Positions 1 through 7,864 of a stretch of 46,211 bases of DNA are shown piece after piece. The stretch is from the NCBI GenBank assembly GCA_947588965.1, contig CANQAN010000014.1, positions 1 to 46,211 on the forward strand, in the 5' to 3' direction. A program made the position numbers and the translations under genes. Numbering within the stretch: position 1 is the first letter of the stretch; each line of letters starts with the position of its first letter. The notes beneath the pieces were generated by a model. It searched no databases and was not told the origin of the DNA. It worked only from the letters and a program-made list of their open reading frames with translations. This stretch comes from an uncultured Helicobacteraceae bacterium. Its GTDB lineage: Bacteria; Campylobacterota; Campylobacteria; Campylobacterales; Helicobacteraceae.

Positions 1-251
1 GGACGGTGCGGAGATGAGAGTGTAAGAGATAAATCACATAAAGGCTTGATACAAAAGACGTGTTGAGAGTGCGAGGGTGAGGAGGGACGTGAAAAATACA
101 ATTTTTGCCTCAAGCTTTCACGCAAGGCTTCTTCATTCATAAAACCTAGCATTAAAACTTCACAACTCTTATAATCTTGAATGATAACAGGCAGAAGCTT
201 ATTGACTTTTTGCCAATCAATTTGCGAATTTAAACGTTCAAAATCTTTCAT
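1..251 (-). CDS. hisI: Phosphoribosyl-AMP cyclohydrolase-like (HisI) N-terminus, runs off the left edge
   Basis: The frame starts at an ATG at 251 behind AGGAAAGAG and stays open to the window edge. The first 45 or so residues fit the HisI family, which opens the ring of phosphoribosyl-AMP in histidine synthesis: a conserved LLPVIIQDYKSCEVLMLGFM stretch is followed by NEEAL. A short FSR motif follows, but after about residue 57 the translation becomes Ser/Pro/His-rich and no longer looks like the family, which should continue with a W-KGE-S motif. The gene may therefore be frameshifted, a remnant, or joined to unrelated sequence near the edge. Its ATG overlaps the stop of the upstream restriction gene (ATGA), so the two would be translationally coupled. 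The histidine assignment rests only on the N-terminus. Confidence 0.55.
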   Translation of the reverse strand, partial: MKDFERLNSQIDWQKVNKLLPVIIQDYKSCEVLMLGFMNEEALRESLRQKLYFSRPSSPSHSQHVFCIKPLCDLSLTLSSPHR

Positions 252-1022
252 CTCTTTCCTTTAATCTTAAATTTTGCACTCTTTTTTAAGAATATGCTAT
301 TATAATTTTGCAATTCTTTAAATCCAAATTCTCCCATCAAAAAGCATTCTTTTCTTTTTTCAAAAAAGAGCGTTATAACTTCTTTTTGTGTATGGAGTTG
401 CCATTGTCTCATCGGGTAGTAAAGTTGTCTTATGATGATGTTTTTTTGTTTGATTATTTTTTGCTTCAACCAATACAATTTTATCTCTACCCTCAAAACC
501 AGAATCCACTTCCGTTTGGACAGATTTTACTTCTATATTATCATAAATATTTGTATAAAAGGAAAATTGTGGCGTATATTTGCGTCCTCGTATGTTTAAA
601 ACCAAGCTTTTATCGCCAATAAATGTGCGAATAAGGCTTGAAGCATAAGCAAAATCCAAATGTTGCATTTCAGAATTTCCAATGCAAGCACTTTTTAATT
701 CAAAGTCTAATTTACTCTCATATTCTTTGATGTCTGCATGAATGTCTGGAATATCCACATAACCCTCCCCTTTGCAAAGAACATACTCTCCATTTTTAAT
801 AGGCAAAATAAAAAGCTCATTATCAATAAAAATTTGCGGACGATCTTCTCTAGAGTCTTGTTTGCATAAAATCCTCACTTCTCTTTGTGAAGTTTGCTTG
901 AAATCTTTAACACAATCTTTAATCTCTTCAGCATTTATAAAAAATGGTTTTGATTTGAAATCATGTTTGTCAATTTTTAAATCCTCATAGATTTTTTGCC
1001 AACTCTCATTATTTTTACTCAT
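248..1022 (-). pseudogene. Type II restriction endonuclease (DpnII/MboI-like context), frameshifted at an A7 tract
   Basis: The intact frame from the ATG at 1022 gives 220 residues ending in an aberrant His/Thr-rich tail. A PD-(D/E)XK-like centre is visible: Asp173 in EVDSGFEG, then Glu186-Ala-Lys188 (VEAK). Straight after that motif the frame is lost. Taking one A from the A7 run (plus strand T7, 441-447) joins it to a second frame reading NIIIRQLYYP, which continues to a stop at 248 and gives a protein of about 257 residues. The gene lies 3' of a Dam-type methyltransferase and overlaps it by 8 bp, so it is the partner nuclease; GATC specificity is inferred from the methylase only. It is either phase-off, a pseudogene or a homopolymer sequencing error. 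The catalytic residues precede the shift but the fold would be truncated. Confidence 0.75.
441..447. repeat. T7/A7 homopolymer at the restriction-gene frameshift
   Basis: There are seven T on the plus strand (A7 in the sense of the minus-strand nuclease gene). Reading with six A restores one continuous frame. A T6 run at 457-462 is another possible site of the lesion. Seven bases is short for a contingency tract, so sequencing error is a real alternative. Confidence 0.6.
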
Positions 1023-1890
1023 AATTTCCCTTGATTAAAAGCTCTGTTATTTTACCTCTCTTAGCACCTTTGCAATTAATGGCACGATTTGCTTGAATTT
1101 CTATGCAATTAAAGCTCTTGTATAAATTGCGTATAAAAGATGCATTAGAATTGCTTTGCAAAACCTTTGAACCTCGTGAATTTAAGGCTTTAAAGACCTC
1201 AAAAAGTTTCTTTTGTTCATTTTCTAAAAAAACATCAATATAGCTCACAAAACTTGAAGTTTTATTGAGCGGATAATAGGGAGGATCAAAATAGACAAAA
1301 TCTCCGCTTGTGGCATTCATTGCAACTTCCTCAAAATCACCCTGCAAAATTTTCACCCCTTGCAGAGCGTTTGAAGCATTTAAAATCAAATTCTCATTGT
1401 AAATTTGAGGATTCTTATAGCTTCCCATCGGTGTGTTAAATTGCCCCTTTGCATTATAGCGACACAGCCCATTAAAGCAGGTTTTATTAAGATAAATAAA
1501 TCGTGCAGCTCTAAAAATAGAATCCAAATTTGCAAAATCCTCTTTTCTGTCAAGATTGCGTATCGTGTAGAAAAAATCCTTATTGTGCTTGTTTTGAAAG
1601 GATTTTAATTCTTTTAAAAGACTTTGCGGATCGCTTTTTATGACTTTATAGGCATTGATGAGCTCACGATTTTTATCACTTAAGACAATGCTTTTAGAAT
1701 CCAAAAGCCCTTTACTCTGCAGAGCAAAAAATAAAGCCCCACCTCCCACAAAAGGCTCAAAATAATTCTTAAAATCACGTGGCATTAAAGAAATGATAGA
1801 ATCAAGCAAGGCTCGTTTGCCTCCAGCCCATTTCACAAAGGGTTTGGATTCTTGTTTAGAATCCTGTGTGCTGTTCTTTGAAGCTGTCAT
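1015..1890 (-). CDS. Dam-type DNA adenine N6-methyltransferase
   Basis: This is an alpha-class adenine methyltransferase of the D12 (Dam/M.DpnII) family, which usually methylates A in GATC. Visible motifs are KPFVKWAGGKR near the N-terminus, the SAM-binding FVGGGALF, DKNRELINAY, the Dam-like FNGLCRYNAKGQFNTPMGSY segment, and the catalytic DPPYYPL. About 291 residues, normal for Dam. I start it at the ATG at 1890, which has AGGA nine bases upstream; a GTG at 1914 in the same frame would add eight residues with a poorer ribosome site. It overlaps the downstream nuclease gene by 8 bp, forming a two-gene R-M operon. If the nuclease is off, this acts as a solitary methylase. The target is inferred from family only. 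Confidence 0.9.
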   Translation of the reverse strand: MTASKNSTQDSKQESKPFVKWAGGKRALLDSIISLMPRDFKNYFEPFVGGGALFFALQSKGLLDSKSIVLSDKNRELINAYKVIKSDPQSLLKELKSFQNKHNKDFFYTIRNLDRKEDFANLDSIFRAARFIYLNKTCFNGLCRYNAKGQFNTPMGSYKNPQIYNENLILNASNALQGVKILQGDFEEVAMNATSGDFVYFDPPYYPLNKTSSFVSYIDVFLENEQKKLFEVFKALNSRGSKVLQSNSNASFIRNLYKSFNCIEIQANRAINCKGAKRGKITELLIKGNYE

Positions 1891-1958
1891 AATTGCACAT
1901 CCTAAGCTAAACACTCTTTGTTTTGTTGTTTATTTTATTTGATTTTCACTTAAGCAAG

Positions 1959-1975
1959 TGTGACATAATGCCACA
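1959..1975. promoter_or_regulatory. Imperfect inverted repeat upstream of the Dam/R operon
   Basis: TGTGACATAATGCCACA reads as an 8-1-8 inverted repeat with one mismatched pair. It lies about 70 bp before the methyltransferase start and could be an operator for control of the R-M genes. This is seen in sequence only; no controller gene is present in the window. Confidence 0.3.
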
Positions 1976-1989
1976 AAAATCAAGTTTTT

Positions 1990-2112
1990 ATGATTGAATT
2001 TCAAGGGAAAAGAATATCTAAGGAACTCACAAGTTTTATTGTCAATCAAGTCAAAAATTTTTGGAATCGCGCGTTTAGGAAACTTTCGTACATACCATTG
2101 ATTTTGTCTTAA
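1990..2112 (+). CDS. Possible 40-residue small ORF of unknown function
   Basis: An ATG frame of 41 codons starting MIEFQGKR, basic and containing FWNRAF, ends five bases before the ATG of the broken DnaJ-like gene. The ribosome site is weak, and I do not recognise the product. Its closeness to the next start is the only support. It may be chance, or an eroded fragment of a neighbouring gene. Confidence 0.25.
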   Translation: MIEFQGKRISKELTSFIVNQVKNFWNRAFRKLSYIPLILS

Positions 2113-2117
2113 ATTTT

Positions 2118-2607
2118 ATGATTGAATACATTTGGTGGATTCTAGGCGCTTCATTATTTGGAATCCTCACATTACCCTTTTGTTATTCTATGTCTTTATC
2201 GTGCTGCCCATCAAGCAATTTTACATTGCCTTTAAATATTTCAGATTCCTAAAGCACATTAAGTTTTGGAATCTCTATCCCTTTGTTTTGCTTGGAATCC
2301 CTGTCCTTTTAGGATTCTTATTCTATTTTTTCAACCTCTATGGAATCGCGGCAAGCTACGTCACAAAGACCTTTGACTTCATTATAAAAATGAAAAAATT
2401 TGATTATCTTGCTTTTGCGCGTGAAATATTTTCATTAAATCCCAAAAAACTCAATGAAATCACGCAAGAAGAGCTCAAAAAGCGTTACTACAGGCTTGCA
2501 AGGTTGTTCCATCCCGATCTGCATCAAGACAAAAGGGAGCAAATGGATAAGAAAATGAAAAAATCAATAGCGCCTATGAGCTTCTAAGAAAATATAGAGG
2601 ATTCTAA
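2118..2607 (+). pseudogene. Membrane-anchored DnaJ-domain protein with two apparent frameshifts
   Basis: The middle frame encodes hydrophobic segments (LLLFYVFIVLPI, PFVLLGIPVLLGFLFYFF) followed by a C-terminal J domain with EELKKRYYRLARLFHPD, including the HPD motif that stimulates DnaK ATPase. At the 5' end a separate frame from the ATG at 2118 reads MIEYIWWILGASLFGILT, and one extra T in the run near 2176 would join it to the main frame. At the 3' end one extra A in the A6 near 2560 would replace the aberrant tail by KINSAYELLRKYRGF, a typical J-domain helix IV, ending at 2607. Two independent lesions favour a pseudogene, but both are single bases in homopolymers, so sequencing error is possible. 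The longest unbroken frame is 2132-2587 from a TTG. Confidence 0.65.
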
Positions 2608-2656
2608 TCTGTTGATTTTGATTCTGATAAAGAATCGTTATGTTCAAAGGACAGAA

Positions 2657-4306
2657 TTAGGAATTAATGAAGTCTGTATATTCTTTTGTTTCGCATTTTA
2701 AGAGTTTTTGGACATATTTTTGGTAGTTTTGTCGGAATTCTGTGAAATCTGAAGACTCTTCTAAAAGCCCTATAAATTTGCCTATGGTGAGGGCAGTGAT
2801 GGGACTCTCAAATTCCTTTGCACAAAACTTGAAAAACAAAGCCACATCTCGGTGGATATAGGGAGCGACTAGAAATGTTTTGAGAGATTGTCCCCTTTTG
2901 GACTCATTGTCTTGCATATGCCTTATTATGCTTGTCGTTTCGCTGTTGAGTTGTTGGTTTTTGTTTTTTATCATTGTGGCTTCTATGAGGAAATCTTCGT
3001 ATTCTAAGTCTGTTTTAAGAGCAGGAGCAAAAGAAAGTGGCAGCCCATCTTCTCCATAAATGAGGTTTGAGACAAGATTTGTGTTGCCGTATTTTTTGGC
3101 TAAGACTAAGGCTAGAATGTATTCAAGCCGCAAGGGTTCATCAAGCTCCTTGAATCTTGATTGACTTTTGCTTTGCTTTGCGAGTATTTTAAGCTCTTCT
3201 ATGAGCTCATTAAGTTCATGTTTGTCGGTAATTTCTTTGATTTTTTGAGTTTTGAATGCACTATTGATTTTTTCTTCGCAGTCCTGTAAATTCTCAAAGT
3301 CCTGTTCTGTGAATTTGAGATTCAAGTTTTTTGCCTTTTGTTTTATGATTCCGATTTTTTCCTCTGTGCTGACTTCCCAAGGAAGTTGAATCTCACACAA
3401 AAAGTCAATATAGGATTCCTTGCTTTTAAATTCCCTAAAGTCGTAGTTTTTGTAGGATTCTAAAAGGGCTTGAATCTTGGCATAATTGAATTGAGACAAG
3501 TCATAATAAATGTTTTTAAAAGTCCTTTTGGATGTGATAAGTCCTGTCATTGAGAATTTTCTAAACACCTCATCGGCATAGTCGTCTAATGTCGCGTCTT
3601 TGACCTTTTTTAACTTTTGTCTTTTAAAGAGATAATCGTGCAAATAGGACTTGTTTTCTTTGAAGCCAAATTTGCTTCTGTACTTTAGAATCTCTTTTGT
3701 GCAAGTCTCATAATCGCAGTCTTTCATGCCCAAAACAAAGCTTTTAAATTCATGCCTTAAGAGACCTTTTGATTTGGGCTTACAGCTCTTTTTGAGTTCA
3801 TTGAGGACAAAAAGAGTGTTGAGGAAAGGTCTTGCCTTGTTTAAGACTTGTTTGTTGGGGTTGTGAAAATGCAATCCTAACATAAGTTTGGTGTAAATAT
3901 CTGTGGAGAGATTCTTTCTATCCATGAGTTCTAGAGCAAGTGGCGTGAGGCATATGTAGGGGCATTTGTCTCCGAGCAACAAAAGCAACCCTTGTGCGAC
4001 TAAAGCATCCAAATGCGTTTTTCCGCGAAAGCTCTTTGCCTTTTTATCCTGTAGGTGTGGATTGAGTTTGAAAAGCCGCTCAATCTCTGTGTTGCTTAGC
4101 TTTTTGTTGTTTGAGATTTTTTGTGAAATATCCGTGTCACTATTTGTGAGCCTATACACTCCTGTTTTGACAAATTCATTGAGAATTTCCTCTGTATTTT
4201 CTTGCGTTAAGGGGAATCCATTGAAATTTTTTAGGACATTCAAAAAGGTAATGTTTCTTTGAGGATTCCTAATTGTCGTGCTAAAAGAGAATATTTTATA
4301 TTCCAC
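2657..4306 (-). CDS. AlwI-family type IIS restriction endonuclease
   Basis: 549 residues. The N-terminus (YKIFSFSTTIRNPQRN followed by FLNVLKNFNG) is the hallmark opening of the AlwI/PleI/BstNBI family, which cleaves outside asymmetric sites. Near residue 445 there is a FokI-like catalytic core, DLEYEDFLIEATMIKNKNQ, with the E-x-T arrangement typical of the family, followed by a Thr-rich segment ending RHM. The frame is intact, so the nuclease should be made. It overlaps the preceding methyltransferase by 11 bp and is last in a three-gene operon. The recognition site cannot be read from the sequence; relatives use GGATC or GAGTC. Family assignment is confident. Confidence 0.88.
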   Translation of the reverse strand: MEYKIFSFSTTIRNPQRNITFLNVLKNFNGFPLTQENTEEILNEFVKTGVYRLTNSDTDISQKISNNKKLSNTEIERLFKLNPHLQDKKAKSFRGKTHLDALVAQGLLLLLGDKCPYICLTPLALELMDRKNLSTDIYTKLMLGLHFHNPNKQVLNKARPFLNTLFVLNELKKSCKPKSKGLLRHEFKSFVLGMKDCDYETCTKEILKYRSKFGFKENKSYLHDYLFKRQKLKKVKDATLDDYADEVFRKFSMTGLITSKRTFKNIYYDLSQFNYAKIQALLESYKNYDFREFKSKESYIDFLCEIQLPWEVSTEEKIGIIKQKAKNLNLKFTEQDFENLQDCEEKINSAFKTQKIKEITDKHELNELIEELKILAKQSKSQSRFKELDEPLRLEYILALVLAKKYGNTNLVSNLIYGEDGLPLSFAPALKTDLEYEDFLIEATMIKNKNQQLNSETTSIIRHMQDNESKRGQSLKTFLVAPYIHRDVALFFKFCAKEFESPITALTIGKFIGLLEESSDFTEFRQNYQKYVQKLLKCETKEYTDFINS

Positions 4307-5189
4307 ACATTTCCCTTGTTTTGTAATTTGTAATGAGTACCTCTTTGGTGGGGCTTATGTTTTTGCGCCTGTAGTTGGCGTTGTTGTATTGGCGCACTAT
4401 GGGAATGACATTGTATTTTTGCGCAAACGTTTGCAAGAGTGTGTGGTTCAAACCGTTAGATTCTAGTACATTAGAGAGCGCGAAAAATTTGTTTTTTGAA
4501 TGCAAATGCTCTAGGATTTCATACAGATCTTTTTCGTCTTTTTGGCTCCAATGTGTATTGTAGGGGGCATTTGTGATTAAATAGGGTGGATCGAAGTAGA
4601 AAAATGCACTCTCTTCATACAGGCTCATTTCTCTAAAATCGCTGTTTTTTAAAATGACGCAAGGATTCTTTAGGGCGCTGATGAAGTCTTTTGTTTTCTT
4701 CACTTGAAAGTCCGAAAAATCACTTTTTCCTACAGGCACATTGAAGTGTCCCTTAGAGTTGAAACGCAAGAAATGGTTGAATCCATAGAGTATAAGCACA
4801 AAGAGCTTTTGTGCACTTGGATTTTGATTGTAGTCATCTCTTAGCCTTAAGAAGCCCTCTTTGTTGTAGCGCGAGAGTCCTTCGTTTTTGTGGATTTTAT
4901 AATATCCCTTTGGCTTTGCTTTAGAATCCGTGAGATTGTAGCTTGAAATCAAATGCTCAACACTTGCAAAAATAGACTCTAGCGATTCCTCCTTGAAATA
5001 TTCAAGCAAAGAAAAGAGCCTCTTGTCGCTGTCATTAAGGACAATGCGATGGGCTTTTGTGTTAAGCCCTACGATTCCACTTCCACAAAACACATCAACA
5101 AAGCTCTGCAACTTTGCGGGGAAGAGTTGCAAGAGCTGGTGCAGGATTCTTGTCTTATTGCCCACATAATTGAGTGGTGAGAGGATCAT
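4296..5189 (-). CDS. Alpha-class adenine N6-methyltransferase of the AlwI-type R-M system
   Basis: 297 residues of the D12 family. The SAM-binding motif FCGSGIVGLNT lies near residue 34 and the catalytic DPPYLITNAPYN near residue 200, the alpha-class order. The N-terminus SPLNYVGNKTRI matches the PLRYPGGK-type motif X of this family. Its ATG overlaps the restored stop of the upstream beta-class methyltransferase (ATGA), and its end overlaps the nuclease start by 11 bp, so all three are translationally coupled. Type IIS systems commonly need two methylases because the two strands of the site differ. With the first methylase off, this one protects one strand only, if the division of labour is as in known systems. 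Confidence 0.9.
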   Translation of the reverse strand: MILSPLNYVGNKTRILHQLLQLFPAKLQSFVDVFCGSGIVGLNTKAHRIVLNDSDKRLFSLLEYFKEESLESIFASVEHLISSYNLTDSKAKPKGYYKIHKNEGLSRYNKEGFLRLRDDYNQNPSAQKLFVLILYGFNHFLRFNSKGHFNVPVGKSDFSDFQVKKTKDFISALKNPCVILKNSDFREMSLYEESAFFYFDPPYLITNAPYNTHWSQKDEKDLYEILEHLHSKNKFFALSNVLESNGLNHTLLQTFAQKYNVIPIVRQYNNANYRRKNISPTKEVLITNYKTREMCGI

Positions 5190-5988
5190 TTTGAATCCTC
5201 TAAGCGAGATAAAAAACGTTGGATTCTTAATGAAGCCTCTTTGAAATAGTGTGCATCCAGCTCACAGCCTATAAATTTTCTCTCATTTTTAAGACAGGCA
5301 ATGAGGGTCGTACCGCTTCCGCTAAAGGGATCAAGAATCAGATCGCCCTCATTGGTGTGAATGCGCAGAATCTCTTCTATGATTTTGAGGTGTTTTTGAG
5401 TGGGATGGATTCTATAATTTTGGCTTTGATTGCGTCTTTGTCCTAGGCTATTTTGCCCCCCCCCCCTATTATTGAGCTCTTAAAAGAGGGCTTAAGATAA
5501 GCCGCACAGCTTGGTTTGTTAAATGTCCATTTTGCCTTGCCCTTGACAGCCCAGAGAGCAAATTCACAGTCGCTCACATAGCGACGATTGACATTTCTTG
5601 GCATGGGATTGCTCTTCTCCCATCGCAGCAGATCTTTAACCGTGCAACCACAAGATTCTAGGGCTTTAACGACATAAGAAAGATTCTTAAAATCATTAAA
5701 AATAATAAAACTGCCCCCGTTCTTCAAAAAGGGCGCGGATTCCCTTATCCATTTCTCTTGGTCTTTGAAATTCCTATCCCATTCTCCAAAGTCGCATCCT
5801 GTGCGCTTAATGGTTGTGAAGTTGTTGTCTCTTGAAATATTATAGGGCGGATCGGTGAAAATGCAATCAACTTTGATATTTTTTTGTTTCATTTCTTTTA
5901 ACAATTCTTTGTAATTTGCGCATTTAAAGTAATAATGGCACTCTTGCAGCGAATTCTTGTCTTTAGATTGTGTGTTTGTGATGTCCAA
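5186..5988 (-). CDS. Phase-variable beta-class adenine methyltransferase, out of frame (G11)
   Basis: From a TTG at 5988 (AGGA six bases upstream) the frame encodes the catalytic motif DCIFTDPPYN at residues 41-50 and then reaches a G11 run, where it terminates after 181 residues with stop at 5443. In the next frame the minus strand continues HPTQKHLKIIEEIL and LDPFSGSGTTLIAC, the C-terminal motif I of a beta-class N6/N4 methylase, to a stop at 5186. G12 or G9 would give one continuous protein (267 residues with G12). As read, the protein lacks the SAM-binding half and should be inactive. The restored stop overlaps the start of the alpha-class methylase. It is a classical contingency gene in a type IIS system. 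Confidence 0.85.
5456..5466. repeat. C11/G11 homopolymeric phase-variation tract
   Basis: There are eleven C on the plus strand (G11 in the methylase sense). This is the only long G/C run in the window and sits exactly where the frame changes between two conserved methylase halves. A tract length divisible by three is needed for the ON state. Confidence 0.9.
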
Positions 5989-6042
5989 AATGTGTCCTGT
6001 TTTTTGTGTTTTTCATCGTAGCAGATTTAAACTTAAGCTTAA

Positions 6043-6064
6043 ACAAGGGCAAATGTGCGCCCTT
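6043..6064 (-). terminator. Hairpin downstream of flhB
   Basis: CAAGGGC and GCCCTTG form a perfect 7-bp stem around an 8-nt loop, 25 bp past the flhB stop. On the minus strand it is followed by a weak TTTAAG tail. It is a plausible but weak terminator. Confidence 0.45.
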
Positions 6065-6088
6065 GCAGTAAAATTTACAGAGAGCGCA

Positions 6089-7159
6089 CTAAGGGCTGTT
6101 GCGCTTTTTGTTTTCATTAATGAGATAGACTTGTTTGAGTACCCTCACCATAGCTTCATAGAGGCTTGTTGGAATCTCCATATCCAAATCCACATCTTTA
6201 TACAATGTGCGCGCTAGGGGAGGGTCTTCTATGATAGGAATCTCATGCTCTGTTGCGATTTCTTTGATTCTTTGTGCAAGGAAATCCACGCCCTTTGCCA
6301 AAACACGTGGGGCACGTTCTTTCGTGCTATCAAAGCGCAAGGCAACGGCATAATGCGTTGGGTTTGTTACGACAACATCGGCGCTTGGGAGATTCTGCAT
6401 CATTCTTCTTCTTGCTGCTTGGAACATTAAAGATCGAATCTTGCCCTTAACCTGTTGGTCCCCCTCTTGATTTTTAAATTCATCTTTGACTTCTTGTTTG
6501 CTCATGCGTAGGGATTTGAAGTATTGATAACGTTTAATGAGATAATCTACACTTGCCATAACGAGAAAAAATGCCAAAAGAACACCAATGAGAATGATAG
6601 CCTTGTCCCTAAACCAAAGCATTTGATCGCCTAAGGGAAACAAAGAGACTGTGGTGAGCTCATGCATAAACCCGATAAACACAAAAAACGCAATCACAAA
6701 CGCAGTCATGACTTTAAAGGTGATCAAAAAGCCATCCAAGATTTTCTTCATTGAAATGAGATTCTTCATTCCAGAGATGAAATTGAGCTTTTCAAGCTTA
6801 GGCGCGATGGCCTTGCCTGTTAGCAAGAATCCGCTTTGTGCGATGTTTGCAATCACTCCTGCAAGCATCAGTGCTCCAAAGATTGGCGCAAGCAAGTATA
6901 ATATTTCAAGCGCAAGTGAAATCGCCACAGACATGGCGTTTGCCCGCGTGAAATCCTGCTGGAAGTTTTGGTAAATTTCCTCAAAGATTCCGCCAAGCCC
7001 CTTAACCCAAAAGTTAAAGCACAAAAACACAAGTGTAAGCCCCACAACAAGCCCTAAAAACGCATTAACATCGGGACTTTTTAAGACATTTCCCTCTTCT
7101 CTGGCCTTTTCAATCTTGCGCGGGGTAGGGGCTTCTGTTTTTTCTTGATCATCGGCCAT
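6089..7159 (-). CDS. flhB: Flagellar type III export protein FlhB
   Basis: 356 residues. The N-terminus ADDQEKTEAPTPRKIEKARE is the FlhB signature, followed by four hydrophobic segments (about 33-57, 85-108, 148-170 and 186-207) and a cytoplasmic domain with the autocleavage site NPTH at 266-269. FlhB sits in the inner membrane export gate and switches secretion from rod/hook to filament substrates after self-cleavage; in Helicobacter and Campylobacter the export apparatus also feeds RpoN-dependent flagellar gene control. It follows mobA by 11 bp with AAGGAAG before its ATG, so the two are co-transcribed although their functions are unrelated. Confidence 0.97.
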   Translation of the reverse strand: MADDQEKTEAPTPRKIEKAREEGNVLKSPDVNAFLGLVVGLTLVFLCFNFWVKGLGGIFEEIYQNFQQDFTRANAMSVAISLALEILYLLAPIFGALMLAGVIANIAQSGFLLTGKAIAPKLEKLNFISGMKNLISMKKILDGFLITFKVMTAFVIAFFVFIGFMHELTTVSLFPLGDQMLWFRDKAIILIGVLLAFFLVMASVDYLIKRYQYFKSLRMSKQEVKDEFKNQEGDQQVKGKIRSLMFQAARRRMMQNLPSADVVVTNPTHYAVALRFDSTKERAPRVLAKGVDFLAQRIKEIATEHEIPIIEDPPLARTLYKDVDLDMEIPTSLYEAMVRVLKQVYLINENKKRNSP

Positions 7160-7170
7160 GTTTTACTTCC

Positions 7171-7767
7171 TTAAAGGGCTTTGAGATTTTGACAAAACAT
7201 CTCATAGTCTCCATAAGTGTTGAGATTCTGCGTTTTTTCCGTGCTAATCTCCACAAATTCCGCATTAATTCGCTCTAACAAATGCAAGAGTTTGTAATCA
7301 CGCGCTTTGAGCTGTGCGTTGATTTTTGCGAGAGCCTTGTAGGGATAGATTCCAAGCAGGGGGTGGATTTTAGAATTTTTGGCAAAAGTGGGATTCTTGT
7401 TTTTTTGGTAAAGAGCGACGAGCTCTTGAGCGGATGTGCATTCAAAGCAGGGTGTATCGATGCTTAAGACAAAAGCATCGCACTTTAAAAACTCTAAGAG
7501 GCTTTTGAGTCCAAAAATTGGTGCAAAGTTTTCTTTTGCGCTTAAATCCCCTCCATCTCCTATGGAATCCAAAATCGTCTGCACTTGAAAGTCATTAGGG
7601 ATTCTCGTTTTGGCTGAAAAATAAATTTGAGTGAAGCATTTTTGAAATTTTTCTGCCATAAAATTTGCCAAAGTGGAATCTGCGATGGTGAGATTCTGCT
7701 TGAGTTGCCCAATCCTTGAGCCTCTTCCGCCACTTAGAATCACGCAAGGCATCGGAATCTTGCTCAA
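7171..7767 (-). CDS. mobA: Molybdenum cofactor guanylyltransferase
   Basis: 198 residues. The N-terminal nucleotide-binding loop reads CVILSGGRGSRIGQLKQ, and SIDTPCF provides the metal-binding Asp region of MobA. The enzyme links GMP to molybdopterin to form the guanine dinucleotide cofactor used by DMSO-reductase-family enzymes such as periplasmic nitrate reductase and formate dehydrogenase. It starts at a TTG (7767) with AAGGAG five bases upstream, and a TATAAT lies about 45 bp before the start. The catalytic loop is slightly diverged but the length is normal. moaA is transcribed divergently next to it, giving a small molybdenum-cofactor cluster. Confidence 0.9.
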   Translation of the reverse strand: MSKIPMPCVILSGGRGSRIGQLKQNLTIADSTLANFMAEKFQKCFTQIYFSAKTRIPNDFQVQTILDSIGDGGDLSAKENFAPIFGLKSLLEFLKCDAFVLSIDTPCFECTSAQELVALYQKNKNPTFAKNSKIHPLLGIYPYKALAKINAQLKARDYKLLHLLERINAEFVEISTEKTQNLNTYGDYEMFCQNLKAL

Positions 7768-7808
7768 TTGCGCTCCTTATTTTACAAAAGTACATAAATT
7801 TTGCCCAA

Positions 7809-7814
7809 ATTATA
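7809..7814 (-). promoter_or_regulatory. -10 element of mobA-flhB
   Basis: GCTATAATT on the minus strand contains a perfect TATAAT about 42 bp before the mobA TTG. There is no clear -35 box, as is usual in this phylum. Confidence 0.55.
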
Positions 7815-7835
7815 GCTTTTTTTTGTAGTCTTTAG

Positions 7836-7841
7836 TATGAT
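7836..7841 (+). promoter_or_regulatory. Possible -10 element of moaA
   Basis: TATGAT lies 23 bp before the moaA GTG, in the AT-rich gap between the divergent mobA and moaA. Confidence 0.35.
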
Positions 7842-7864
7842 TCTGCTTTTATTTAGGAGTGCGT

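Noticed and set aside
5249..5446. Plus-strand 65-residue ORF
   Set aside because: The opposite strand encodes the C-terminal half of the beta-class methylase; this is its shadow.
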